Source: Microscillaceae bacterium
GTDB taxonomy: Bacteria > Bacteroidota > Bacteroidia > Cytophagales > Microscillaceae
DNA: 48,891 nucleotides
Reading direction: 5' to 3'
Assembly: GCA_011390205.1 (NCBI GenBank)
Contig: JAABSX010000028.1
Location: forward strand, 1 to 48,891
Shown: piece after piece, positions 8,286 to 15,974 of the stretch
Numbering within the stretch: the stretch's first letter is position 1
Layout: every line of letters begins with the position of its first letter
Made by a program: the position numbers and the translations under genes
Notes under the pieces: generated by a model
Seen by the model: the letters and a program-made list of their open reading frames with translations, nothing else
Database searches by the model: none
Told to the model about the DNA's origin: nothing

Positions 8286-9467
8286 CTAGCACCCATAAAA
8301 CTCAAAAATAGACTCAATGACAAGATTTTGATTTTCTGCACTTAATTCATAGAAAAAAGGTACACGCAAAAGCCTATCAGCATAGGCATTGCTATTTGGA
8401 AGTTCGCCCCCACTGTGTTTGTCTTGATAGTAAGATGACTTATGTAAAGGAAGATAATGAAAGACTGCTAAAATACCTTTTAAACTCAAAAATTTGATGA
8501 GTTTTGTTCTCTCACTTTTATTGGCACAAAGCAGGTAAAAAATAGCTGCATTGTTGGTCGCATAATGAGGAATTTTAGCCAACTGTATTTTGCCTTCTCT
8601 CTCAAGTTTCTGTAATGCATCATTATACATTTGCCAGATTTCTTTTCGGCGGTTCTGGATATCATCTAAATTTTCGAGCTGTGCATAAAGGAAGGCTGCA
8701 ATGATATCAGAAGGCAAGAAAGAACTTCCAATGTCCACCCAACCATATTTATCTATCTCACCCCTAAAAAAAGCAGCGCGATTTGTACCCTTCTCACGGA
8801 TAATCTCGGCACGCTGCATAAAGTGTTTGTCATTGATGACCAGCATGCCCCCTTCCCCTGAAATGATGTTTTTGGTTTCGTGGAAAGAAAAAGTAGCAAG
8901 GTGTCCGATGCTACCTAGAGGAACTCCAGCCCCACCCCTAGCCCCCCCTCTCAAGGAAGGGGGATTAAGGCCAAAAGGATTGTAGTAGCTATCGATGGCT
9001 TGGGCAGCATCTTCTACCACGAATAAGTTATGTTTGTGGGCTATGGCCATAATTTTGTCCATATCACAAGCTATGCCCGCATAATGCACTGCAATGATGG
9101 CTTTGGTTTTAGGACTAATTAAGCTTTCTATGGTATCAGCGTCTATGTTAGGCGTATTTGCTTCGCTATCGGCAAAGATGATTTTTGCACCACGCAGCAC
9201 GAAAGCATTGACCGTGCTGACAAAGGTATAACTGGGTGCAATGACTTCATCACCTGCTCGTATATCTAGCAAAATGGCACACATCTCTAAGGCATCAGTG
9301 CAGGAGGTGGTGAGGAGGCATTTTTTAAAGCCGTACCTTTGCTCAAAAAATTGATGGCATTTTTTGGTGAATAAGCCATCGCCTGATATTTTGCCCGAAG
9401 CGACCGCCTCACGGATATATTCTGTTTCTTTGCCTGTGAGGTAGGGTTTGTTGAAGGGGATTTGCAT
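8286..9467 (-). CDS. dTDP-4-amino-4,6-dideoxygalactose transaminase (WecE/RffA-like)
   Basis: A PLP-dependent DegT/DnrJ/EryC1 sugar aminotransferase of 393 residues that puts an amino group on a dTDP-4-keto-6-deoxyhexose. The N-terminus (PFNKPYLTGKETEYI), the segment SCTDALEMCAILLDI, the strand VIAPSYTFVSTVNAF and the PLP-lysine region FSFHETKNIISGEGGM are those of WecE/RffA. About 20 residues stand between AIDSYY and PLGSIGH where relatives have about 3. The extra part, NPPSLRGGARGGAG with its flanks, is encoded by a C-rich/G-rich palindromic repeat (8927-8963). It would sit in a loop before the PLP lysine. The gene is the last of a five-gene minus-strand run with a formyltransferase and a GT2. 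Confidence 0.9.
   Translation of the reverse strand: MQIPFNKPYLTGKETEYIREAVASGKISGDGLFTKKCHQFFEQRYGFKKCLLTTSCTDALEMCAILLDIRAGDEVIAPSYTFVSTVNAFVLRGAKIIFADSEANTPNIDADTIESLISPKTKAIIAVHYAGIACDMDKIMAIAHKHNLFVVEDAAQAIDSYYNPFGLNPPSLRGGARGGAGVPLGSIGHLATFSFHETKNIISGEGGMLVINDKHFMQRAEIIREKGTNRAAFFRGEIDKYGWVDIGSSFLPSDIIAAFLYAQLENLDDIQNRRKEIWQMYNDALQKLEREGKIQLAKIPHYATNNAAIFYLLCANKSERTKLIKFLSLKGILAVFHYLPLHKSSYYQDKHSGGELPNSNAYADRLLRVPFFYELSAENQNLVIESIFEFYGC
8927..8963. repeat. Palindromic repeat inserted in frame in the aminotransferase
   Basis: CCCCCT at 8944-8949 pairs with AGGGGG at 8958-8963 around an 8-base loop. A C-rich flank (CAGCCCCACCCCTAG) precedes it. The base composition is far more GC-rich than the gene around it, and it keeps the reading frame. 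A degenerate relative lies at 2319-2352. Confidence 0.7.
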
Positions 9468-9497
9468 GTTTTTTTAGTTATGTAAGACTTAAAGAGA

Positions 9498-10652
9498 TTA
9501 GATATAACTACCCATATAAAATATCTTGAATAAGTATAGAAAACCACTGCCTACGTGTGCAGCAAATATCAGTAAGAGCACTCCATTACGCCAATCATTG
9601 TAACCTGATAGTTTAATTTTCCCGTATAAAGAGCTAATAATTACAAGAAACAAAATATAGTTTGTCATGATAACCTGCCAAAAGAGATTCCCATGAGAAA
9701 TTCTCCCACCTGATTCTGCAAGTGCAACCCCGATGAAAAGACCTGATAAGAATAGTAAAATACTGTATTGCAACGCAATATTTCTAAGCAAATCTTTGGG
9801 ATAAAATAAACAGTAAGCAATGGGCAAACTAAGGCTCACTAAGCTATCAAGCAAAATATTTTTGCTGTATATTTTCCAAAATAAAAAAGGGGCAATGATG
9901 ATTCCTCCTTTATCTCCTTTGTAAACTATATTGAAGAGCTCAAGCTGATAAATTACATAATATTCTGCCAAAATACCCAGAAATAAAATGCCAGAAATGA
10001 GCACAGCCATCCAAAATCTTTTACTGAGCCTTCTTTCTACCAAAAGCATGGTGAAAGGAAATACAGGCACAAAGGCAAATAAGAAGCTTGGTTTTATTAG
10101 AATATTAATGATGCCCAAAAATATCAGTACAAGTATCTGTTTAGTGAATATTTGTGTGCTTCTAAGCCATTTTAAAGACTCATAAAAAAGAAGAATAATG
10201 AAAGGCATTGCTAAAATGGTAGTAGAGTTATGCCATACAGTGGTGGCAAGTCTGCCCAAATACATATTATTTGTCCACACATCATAGAAAACAGGTGCGG
10301 AGAATAACAAGGCAAACACCAATATTAAACCTTCTATCTGTAGCTTTGGATTGGGTTCACTCGAGGAAAGATAGCCAAATACATCATAAGAATACTTAAA
10401 TTTATACGCTACTGCCAGACTAAGAACAGGAACTGCTGCCCAAGTTAAGTAGTAAGCATCTGCACAAAAGCCTGACACTAAGAAAATGCACAGATAATAC
10501 AGTGGAGGAATGGGAAAAGTGCCAACAGAGTAAAACTCAACTAAAATTCGGCTATGTACCTGAATGTCAGTAGGTATTTGAAACTTAATAATGGAAAAGA
10601 AAATGCTGAATCCACAGAAAAACGCAAATAAGAAAAATATAAATTTTTTCAT
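9498..10652 (-). CDS. Multi-pass membrane protein of the sugar cassette, function unknown
   Basis: I do not recognise the family. The protein has 384 residues from the start chosen here (MKKFIFFLFAFFCGF, a good signal-anchor) and about nine or ten hydrophobic segments throughout. An upstream ATG at 10724 is less likely because the added 24 residues look like leader sequence. It lies between the formyltransferase and the aminotransferase, 82 and 30 bases away. In Arn-type systems this place is held by a membrane glycosyltransferase or flippase, so transfer or export of a lipid-linked sugar is a reasonable guess from context only. Confidence 0.6.
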   Translation of the reverse strand: MKKFIFFLFAFFCGFSIFFSIIKFQIPTDIQVHSRILVEFYSVGTFPIPPLYYLCIFLVSGFCADAYYLTWAAVPVLSLAVAYKFKYSYDVFGYLSSSEPNPKLQIEGLILVFALLFSAPVFYDVWTNNMYLGRLATTVWHNSTTILAMPFIILLFYESLKWLRSTQIFTKQILVLIFLGIINILIKPSFLFAFVPVFPFTMLLVERRLSKRFWMAVLISGILFLGILAEYYVIYQLELFNIVYKGDKGGIIIAPFLFWKIYSKNILLDSLVSLSLPIAYCLFYPKDLLRNIALQYSILLFLSGLFIGVALAESGGRISHGNLFWQVIMTNYILFLVIISSLYGKIKLSGYNDWRNGVLLLIFAAHVGSGFLYLFKIFYMGSYI

Positions 10653-10734
10653 TCCTCTAAAATTTTGTGCTGAAATAATGATCCAACTAAAAAAACAAAA
10701 GCCTCCACTACAATATAAATGCAACTTGTATTCA

Positions 10735-11616
10735 TCACATTAGCCTTACTCTAAAACCCTTGAAAACATACTCATCTTTTGAATCATCTAGCATTTTAAT
10801 TATACGAAGCAATCCTCTTGCACAAACAATGACAGGTTGTTTGTCTTCCATAAAAATAACTTTCCCGATTTGTCTATTTCTATCCTCTATCCATACATCA
10901 TTAACAACTTCTACATCAAGCACTCTAATTCTATCCTTGTGGTTTACAAAGGCTGATGCTCCCAAGTAAGGAAATCCAACAGCATCTACAAACCGTTTGA
11001 TGCTTTCACTGTCTTGACTCCAATCAACCCTATAATCCTCTTCATCACGCCAGACACTGTAGGTGGCTAGTCTTTCATTTTGCTCATTTCCAAGCATAAA
11101 GTCAGCATCTTCTAAGTTTGTCATGACTGTATGTATTAGTTGGATATAGCAATCTGATATTTTTTCTATAGCTTGGCTTATTTTTATAGGATAATGGACA
11201 TTAATAGAGGCTTGGGCAAGAATATTCCCCTTGTCATACTCTGTTGAAGCTAACAGAGAAGTAACTCCGAGCACTCTATCTCCATTTATCAAAGCGGTAA
11301 CAAGCGGATTAAATCCTCTATATTTTGGTAAAAGAGAGTCATGAAAAACAATTAACTTACTTTCTGTATCTATCAGCCACCGCCAAGAAACAGCAATAGA
11401 ATAATTACTTTCAATCTTAGGAGTCTCTTTTCTATCATAAAACTCTAAGCCATTATCAACAGATAGCTTTTGAATCTCTAAAAAATAATCATTCTGAACA
11501 TTGTCATCTTTTGAGGCTACCACAAAAGCAATATAGGCTCTAAAATAACTTACCACATACTCCAGCACTTTAAGACCTTTATAGCCCATTACAAAAAAGG
11601 ATACTTGTTTTTCCAT
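10735..11616 (-). CDS. Formyltransferase-family protein (sugar N-formyltransferase-like)
   Basis: This 293-residue protein has the formyl-transferase N-terminal fold. The core segment LIVFHDSLLPKYRGFNP carries the catalytic His and the SLLPxxRG loop, and TEYDKGNILAQ carries the expected Asp. The C-terminal half resembles the FMT-like C domain (ATYSVWRDEEDYRVDW). The catalytic Asn two positions before the His (N-x-H in known enzymes) is Val here. Known relatives transfer a formyl group from N10-formyl-tetrahydrofolate to an amino sugar nucleotide or to Met-tRNA. With the aminotransferase gene nearby, a 4-amino-sugar nucleotide is the likely acceptor. It lies 6 bases after the GT2 gene, so the two are surely co-transcribed. 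Confidence 0.8.
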   Translation of the reverse strand: MEKQVSFFVMGYKGLKVLEYVVSYFRAYIAFVVASKDDNVQNDYFLEIQKLSVDNGLEFYDRKETPKIESNYSIAVSWRWLIDTESKLIVFHDSLLPKYRGFNPLVTALINGDRVLGVTSLLASTEYDKGNILAQASINVHYPIKISQAIEKISDCYIQLIHTVMTNLEDADFMLGNEQNERLATYSVWRDEEDYRVDWSQDSESIKRFVDAVGFPYLGASAFVNHKDRIRVLDVEVVNDVWIEDRNRQIGKVIFMEDKQPVIVCARGLLRIIKMLDDSKDEYVFKGFRVRLM

Positions 11617-11622
11617 AATGCA

Positions 11623-12546
11623 TCAATTATATCTATCGGTGATAATATAAATCGGTCTATTCTTAATTCCTTCAAAGGTTTTACCTACATACAATCCAAT
11701 CACGCCCAAGGTCATCATAATTAATCCAGAGAAAAACCAAATAGATACAATCAAACTGGCATATCCTGCTACTTCTATGATTCCTAATAAATAACGAACA
11801 ACAATCACTACAGCAAAAACAAAAGACAGCAAAGAGATAAAAAATCCCGCTTTGATGGTGAGGCGTATGGGCTTATCTGAATAAGCCAAGATGATGTCTA
11901 GGGCTAGGTTAAGCAAGCGTTTGAAGTTATAAGAGGTTTTACCTTCTTCTCTCTCTGCGTGTACCACGTCTATTTTGGTCTGCCGAAAGCCCACCCATCG
12001 CACCATAATCGGAAAAACCCTGATGCTCTCTCGCATTTGGCAGACTGCCTCGATGACTTTTTGGTGATAAATCCCAAAATTGGCCACGGCAGGGTCATGC
12101 TGCACCCCTGTCAAGTAAGAAAGCACTCGGTAAAATGCCCAAGAAAAAAAACGCTTCAAGAAGGTATCTTGCCGCTGATGACGGCGTGCCAAGACTACAT
12201 CATAGCCTTCTTGGGCTTTGGTGTAGAGATGAATGATTTCTTCGGGGCGGTCTTGCAAGTCGCAGTCCATTACGATTACCCATTCGCCTCGTGCCTGGTC
12301 AAGCCCTGCCGTGATGGCATAGTGCTGCCCAAAATTACGGCTAAACTGTATGCCTTTGACTCGGGTATCTTTCTGGCAGTTTTCGGTTATTTTTTGCCAA
12401 GAATCATCGGGTGAGCCGTCTTCTACCAAGATAATCTCAAAGTTTTCGGTGATTTTGCTTACTTCAGTAGTAATCCGCTCTACCAATGTATCTACTATTT
12501 TTTCTGCCCTATACACAGGGCTGACAATGGAAAATAAAGGCTTCAT
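11623..12546 (-). CDS. GT2 glycosyltransferase, ArnC/GtrB/DPM1-like
   Basis: A 307-residue membrane-bound family 2 glycosyltransferase that most likely transfers a sugar from a nucleotide donor to undecaprenyl phosphate on the inner face of the membrane. The N-terminus FSIVSPVYRAEKIVDTLVER and the EDGSPDDSW loop are typical. The metal-binding motif MDCDLQDRPEEI is near residue 92. Two membrane helices close the protein (roughly 225-250 and 262-288), ending in GLYVGKTFEGIKNRPIYII as in ArnC and GtrB. It overlaps the context of a formyltransferase and a sugar aminotransferase, which fits a formamido-sugar donor. It begins 4 bases after the SpoIIM-like gene. Confidence 0.88.
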   Translation of the reverse strand: MKPLFSIVSPVYRAEKIVDTLVERITTEVSKITENFEIILVEDGSPDDSWQKITENCQKDTRVKGIQFSRNFGQHYAITAGLDQARGEWVIVMDCDLQDRPEEIIHLYTKAQEGYDVVLARRHQRQDTFLKRFFSWAFYRVLSYLTGVQHDPAVANFGIYHQKVIEAVCQMRESIRVFPIMVRWVGFRQTKIDVVHAEREEGKTSYNFKRLLNLALDIILAYSDKPIRLTIKAGFFISLLSFVFAVVIVVRYLLGIIEVAGYASLIVSIWFFSGLIMMTLGVIGLYVGKTFEGIKNRPIYIITDRYN

Positions 12547-12550
12547 ATAT

Positions 12551-13519
12551 TTATTCCTTATCTACAGATAAGCCCTTAGATGCCAATCTAGTGGGGTATA
12601 TCCAAAAATAAAACAGCATACCTCCAGCCGAAGAAAGGATAATGAGTAGCTTCAGAAAATCAGGCATCTCTGTGAGGCGTGTTACAAAACTTTCTAAAAA
12701 ACCTGCCACGATAAACAAAGGCACAATCCCTAAGACAATCTTCAAGCCTTTGTTTGCCCCTCTTTTGAATGACTCCAAACGGCTGTAAGTGCCTGGAAAC
12801 AAGAGGCTATTGCCCATCACAAAACCTGCCGCTCCTGCTATGACTATAGAAGAAATCTCAATGGTGCCATGAATCCAAATCACAAGCATAGACTCAATCA
12901 GCACGCCTTGCTGAAAGAAAAAAAACTGAAATGAACCAAGCATCACCCCGTTTACAATCAATAGAATGGCAGTGCCCACAGAAAAAACCACTCCATAGGC
13001 AAAGGCCTTGAAGGATACAAAAATGTTATTGACCGTAATCCCCAGAAACATAGAGACCTGATGAGTGCTTTTATAGACGGCCATAGGGTCTTTTTTATCA
13101 ATATTATCCAAGGTCATGTTTACGTAGGCATCTCCCAAAATCAGACGAACAAACGCCTCATCATATGCCGTAGAGACTACTCCCACCAAAACAGCCAAAG
13201 AAAAAATTAAAAATGAATATGCCAACTCTCGCCTCACCTCCAAAAAAAGAAGGGGAAGCTCATACAACCAAAAATCTCTGAGTCGGTTTTTGCGTTCTCT
13301 TTTGTTTTTATACAAAAACTGGTGTGCCTTTGCAGTAAGCTGATTGAGATAATAAGTCGTCTTACTCTTCGGAAAGTGCGTCTGGGCATATGCCAAGTCA
13401 TCTGTCAGTTCAAGAAAAATTTTGCCTAGCTGCTCAGGAGTAAACTGGTGCATCCTGAAAATACGCTCATAATGCTGCCATTTTTCGTGGTTTTTTCTTA
13501 AAAATCGAGATTCTTTCAT
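12551..13519 (-). CDS. SpoIIM-family (DUF95) integral membrane protein
   Basis: A 322-residue polytopic protein of the stage II sporulation protein M family, which in Bacteroidota has nothing to do with sporulation and is regularly found beside an RDD-family gene, as here. The N-terminal soluble part (residues 1-95) is basic and helical. It is followed by about five membrane segments, with family features such as WIHGTIEISSIVIAGAAGF and a glycine-rich region ahead of SLLFPGTYSRLES. I chose the ATG at 13519 (MKESRFLRKN); the frame is open further upstream, but that stretch translates as leader. It heads the minus-strand run towards the sugar cassette, though its own role is probably with the divergent RDD gene. 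Confidence 0.85.
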   Translation of the reverse strand: MKESRFLRKNHEKWQHYERIFRMHQFTPEQLGKIFLELTDDLAYAQTHFPKSKTTYYLNQLTAKAHQFLYKNKRERKNRLRDFWLYELPLLFLEVRRELAYSFLIFSLAVLVGVVSTAYDEAFVRLILGDAYVNMTLDNIDKKDPMAVYKSTHQVSMFLGITVNNIFVSFKAFAYGVVFSVGTAILLIVNGVMLGSFQFFFFQQGVLIESMLVIWIHGTIEISSIVIAGAAGFVMGNSLLFPGTYSRLESFKRGANKGLKIVLGIVPLFIVAGFLESFVTRLTEMPDFLKLLIILSSAGGMLFYFWIYPTRLASKGLSVDKE

Positions 13520-13530
13520 TGTATTGGGTA

Positions 13531-13560
13531 TTGAGAATTTTAAAATTAAGAATAAATTTG
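13531..13560 (+). promoter_or_regulatory. Predicted promoter of the RDD gene
   Basis: TTG at 13531-13533, 19 bases, then TAAATTTG at 13553-13560, an exact TAnnTTTG. The expected start lies about 55 bases before the TTG start codon of the RDD gene. It lies within the short space shared with the divergent SpoIIM gene. Confidence 0.6.
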
Positions 13561-13622
13561 TGAGTTTATGAATCTTTCTAAAAATATTGTACTTTTGAGA
13601 AGACAAGCCACCACAAAACACC

Positions 13623-14360
13623 TTGAAGAATAGAAACTATATACGCATCCCCACAGCACAAAACGTCTCTCTCTACCTAGAGCCTGCTGGAGTCGGAGAC
13701 AGAATATTGGCAAATATTCTGGATTCTCTGCTTATATTTGGGCTTATCATCGCACTTATTTTCTTTGCAAGTTTTTTGAATCGCTTCGGGCTCTATGATG
13801 AGGTCTATGTAGAAACACTGTTGAGTTTGATTTTTTTTGTCCCCTACCTATTTTATCACCTTGTTTCAGAGATTTTTTTAAATGGACAAAGCATCGGCAA
13901 GCGGCAAATGAAGATACAAATCGTTCGCCTAGATGGCACAGCTCCCCGTCTGAGCAATTACTTTTTGAGGTGGCTTATCCGTCCTGTAGATATTTTTTTC
14001 TTTGGAATCGTGGCGATTGTTACCATTACCATCAACAATCAGGGGCAGCGACTAGGTGATATTGCGGCAGGCACTACAGTCATTAAGCTAAGGCCTCCCC
14101 TTGATTTAGACAAAATGCTGAGTTATGAATTTATAGATGACAAGCATTATAAGCCCGTTCACACAGAAGCACAAATGCTTCCAGAACAAGAGATTGAGCT
14201 CATCAAAAGCCTCATTAGGCAGAAACCTTCCCCCCAAAATACCCAAGAACTAGAAAAACTTGCCAAAGCCTATCGTCAAGAACTTGGCATCTCTAGCAAG
14301 GTACCTCCCTATTTATTTTTAAAGACATTGGTTAAAGATTTTATCTATCTGAGTGCCTAA
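13623..14360 (+). CDS. RDD-family membrane protein
   Basis: A 245-residue protein with the RDD domain: EPAGVGDRILANILDSLLIFG holds the Arg and Asp of the name, further helices follow, and NGQSIGKRQMKIQIVRLDG and GQRLGDIAAGTTVIK are the usual connecting motifs. The C-terminal 80 residues are soluble and helical. No ATG lies in a suitable place; the TTG at 13623 gives an N-terminus (KNRNYIRIPTAQNVSLYLEP) that fits relatives. The gene is divergent from the SpoIIM-like gene 103 bases away, a conserved pairing in Bacteroidota. The function of the pair is unknown; transport or envelope roles have been suggested for RDD proteins. Confidence 0.87.
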   Translation: MKNRNYIRIPTAQNVSLYLEPAGVGDRILANILDSLLIFGLIIALIFFASFLNRFGLYDEVYVETLLSLIFFVPYLFYHLVSEIFLNGQSIGKRQMKIQIVRLDGTAPRLSNYFLRWLIRPVDIFFFGIVAIVTITINNQGQRLGDIAAGTTVIKLRPPLDLDKMLSYEFIDDKHYKPVHTEAQMLPEQEIELIKSLIRQKPSPQNTQELEKLAKAYRQELGISSKVPPYLFLKTLVKDFIYLSA

Positions 14361-14483
14361 GTGTTTGGTATAGGAGTACAGAGGTCGCGGGATTAAAATA
14401 GAAAAGAGCAAATGAGCAATATCTTTGTTTTATTTATGACAAACAAGCATTTATAATAAATCATTACTAAAAAACAACATTCC

Positions 14484-15461
14484 ATGATGTATAAAATTCA
14501 GTTTGAAAAAGCAGGAGAGCCCTCAGAAGTACTCTCAGCAAAAGAAGTAGAAATACCTAAGCCTGCTGCAGGTGAGGTGCTTGTCCGTGTCAAGGCTTGC
14601 CCCATCAATCCTTCCGACACGATGTTTGTGCGTGGGCTATACGGCCTGAAGCCTGAGTTTCCGAATGCCTCTGTGGGTTTTGAAGGTGCTGGAGAGATTG
14701 CTGAGCTAGGCCAAGGTACAAGCATAGCACTAGGCACTAAGGTGATGTTTAGCAACAGAGGTACATGGGCAGAATACGTGGTGGTATCTGAGCGTGCTGT
14801 AGTGCCTGTGCCTGCACATTGGGATTTTGAGATTGCTTGCCAGTCATTTGTAAATCCTTTTACGGCTTGGGCATTGCTTTATGAGGCAAATCTACAGGAA
14901 GGAGATTGGCTTTTACTGACTGCAGGAGGCTCTACATTTGCCCAGCTTGTGATTCAGCTTGCACAAAGCAGGGGTATCAAAACCATCGCTACACTAAGGC
15001 GAGATGACCAAGTAGCACAGCTCAAGGCACTGGGTGTAACGGCTACCATCAATACAGAGGAGCAGAAAATACACCAAGCAGTGCATGAGCTTACAGAGGG
15101 CAAAGGGGTAAAGGCTTGTTTTGAAGCTGTGGGAGGAGAGACAGGCACACAAGCCCTGAAAGCCCTTGCAGAAGGCGGTCAGATGTGGGTCTATGGCTTA
15201 TTGAGCTTGCAGAATCCTGTGCTTGACAGTAGCTTAATGATTTTTAAATCACTCAAAGTACATGGCTTTTGGCTTACACACTGGATGGCTCAATCCTCTT
15301 CAGAGGCAAAAAAAGAAATGCGGCATGATTTGTTCGAGTTGCTCGGCAGCGAAGCACTCAAAGTAGAAGTAGAGGCAAGATACAGCCCTGCTGAGATAAA
15401 AGAAGCTGTAATGCATGCAGAGCGTCGGGGGCGTAAAGGCAAAGTACTCATCAAATTTTAA
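14484..15461 (+). CDS. Medium-chain NADPH reductase (enoyl reductase/quinone oxidoreductase-like)
   Basis: A 325-residue medium-chain dehydrogenase/reductase without the catalytic zinc ligands. The N-terminal catalytic domain contains VRVKACPINPSDTMFVRGLYG and GFEGAGEIAELG. The nucleotide-binding fold has TAGGSTFAQLVIQLAQSRG where mitochondrial-type trans-2-enoyl-CoA reductases have a similar non-classical loop. FEAVGGETG and the C-terminal RRGRKGKVLIKF are typical. It probably reduces an alpha,beta-unsaturated thioester or a quinone with NADPH. Two ATGs are adjacent at 14484 and 14487; either may serve. It stands alone. Confidence 0.85.
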   Translation: MMYKIQFEKAGEPSEVLSAKEVEIPKPAAGEVLVRVKACPINPSDTMFVRGLYGLKPEFPNASVGFEGAGEIAELGQGTSIALGTKVMFSNRGTWAEYVVVSERAVVPVPAHWDFEIACQSFVNPFTAWALLYEANLQEGDWLLLTAGGSTFAQLVIQLAQSRGIKTIATLRRDDQVAQLKALGVTATINTEEQKIHQAVHELTEGKGVKACFEAVGGETGTQALKALAEGGQMWVYGLLSLQNPVLDSSLMIFKSLKVHGFWLTHWMAQSSSEAKKEMRHDLFELLGSEALKVEVEARYSPAEIKEAVMHAERRGRKGKVLIKF

Positions 15462-15505
15462 AGAATATTTTCTTTTTCTGGCTTTTAGAAACCATGTTGC
15501 AAGTA

Positions 15506-15536
15506 TTGAGGTTTATATAAAAAATCTCTATATTTG
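15506..15536 (+). promoter_or_regulatory. Predicted merC promoter
   Basis: TTG at 15506-15508, 20 bases, then TATATTTG at 15529-15536, fitting TTG-N17-23-TAnnTTTG. The last bases of the -7 box are part of the palindrome at 15535-15549, a layout expected for repression. Confidence 0.65.
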
Positions 15537-15549
15537 CAACTTAGTTGCA
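15535..15549. promoter_or_regulatory. Operator-like palindrome at the merC promoter
   Basis: TGCAACT and AGTTGCA form perfect 7-base half-sites around one T. The site overlaps the end of the -7 box and covers the expected transcription start. Short symmetric sites of this kind suit a Fur/Zur-type metal repressor, but no such regulator lies nearby and the identity is inference. Confidence 0.6.
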
Positions 15550-15567
15550 TTAAAACATTTCGAAAGC

Positions 15568-15945
15568 ATGAAAACCTTTTCTAAGCAATCAGACAAAATC
15601 GGTATTATTAGCTCTTCCCTCTGCCTTGTTCACTGCCTTTCTATGCCCTTGTTACTTTCTATGCAGCCCCTGAGCAGTGGCTTGGATGCACATGCACATG
15701 GGCATTTGTTTGAGTTATTTTTCTTGGTATTTAGTTTTGTGGCAGTTTATTTTTCTACCAGACATACTGCGTCTGTTCCTATGAAATATGCTTTTTATGC
15801 TGTTTTGAGCCTTTTTACGTTGGGTTTTGTATTTGAAGAGTCTCTTTACTGGGTAAAATATCTGGGCTACTTGGGTTCTCTAGGTCTGATTGTGTTACAT
15901 TTGTATAATTGGAAAAGCAACAAACAGGTCTGCCGCCATGCATAG
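15568..15945 (+). CDS. MerC domain membrane protein
   Basis: A 125-residue inner-membrane protein with about four helices. The first has the MerC motif LCLVHCLSMPLLL, with paired cysteines and a histidine, and a loop HAHGH adds further metal ligands. MerC proteins carry mercuric or other soft metal ions across the membrane; chromosomal copies in Bacteroidota lack the mer operon and are more likely tied to zinc or iron homeostasis. I chose the ATG at 15568 because it follows a good promoter; the frame is open upstream into the reductase gene. It converges on the CCA-adding enzyme gene. Confidence 0.87.
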   Translation: MKTFSKQSDKIGIISSSLCLVHCLSMPLLLSMQPLSSGLDAHAHGHLFELFFLVFSFVAVYFSTRHTASVPMKYAFYAVLSLFTLGFVFEESLYWVKYLGYLGSLGLIVLHLYNWKSNKQVCRHA

Positions 15946-15974
15946 TTTTTTTAGGCTGACAAAAACAGATTGAC

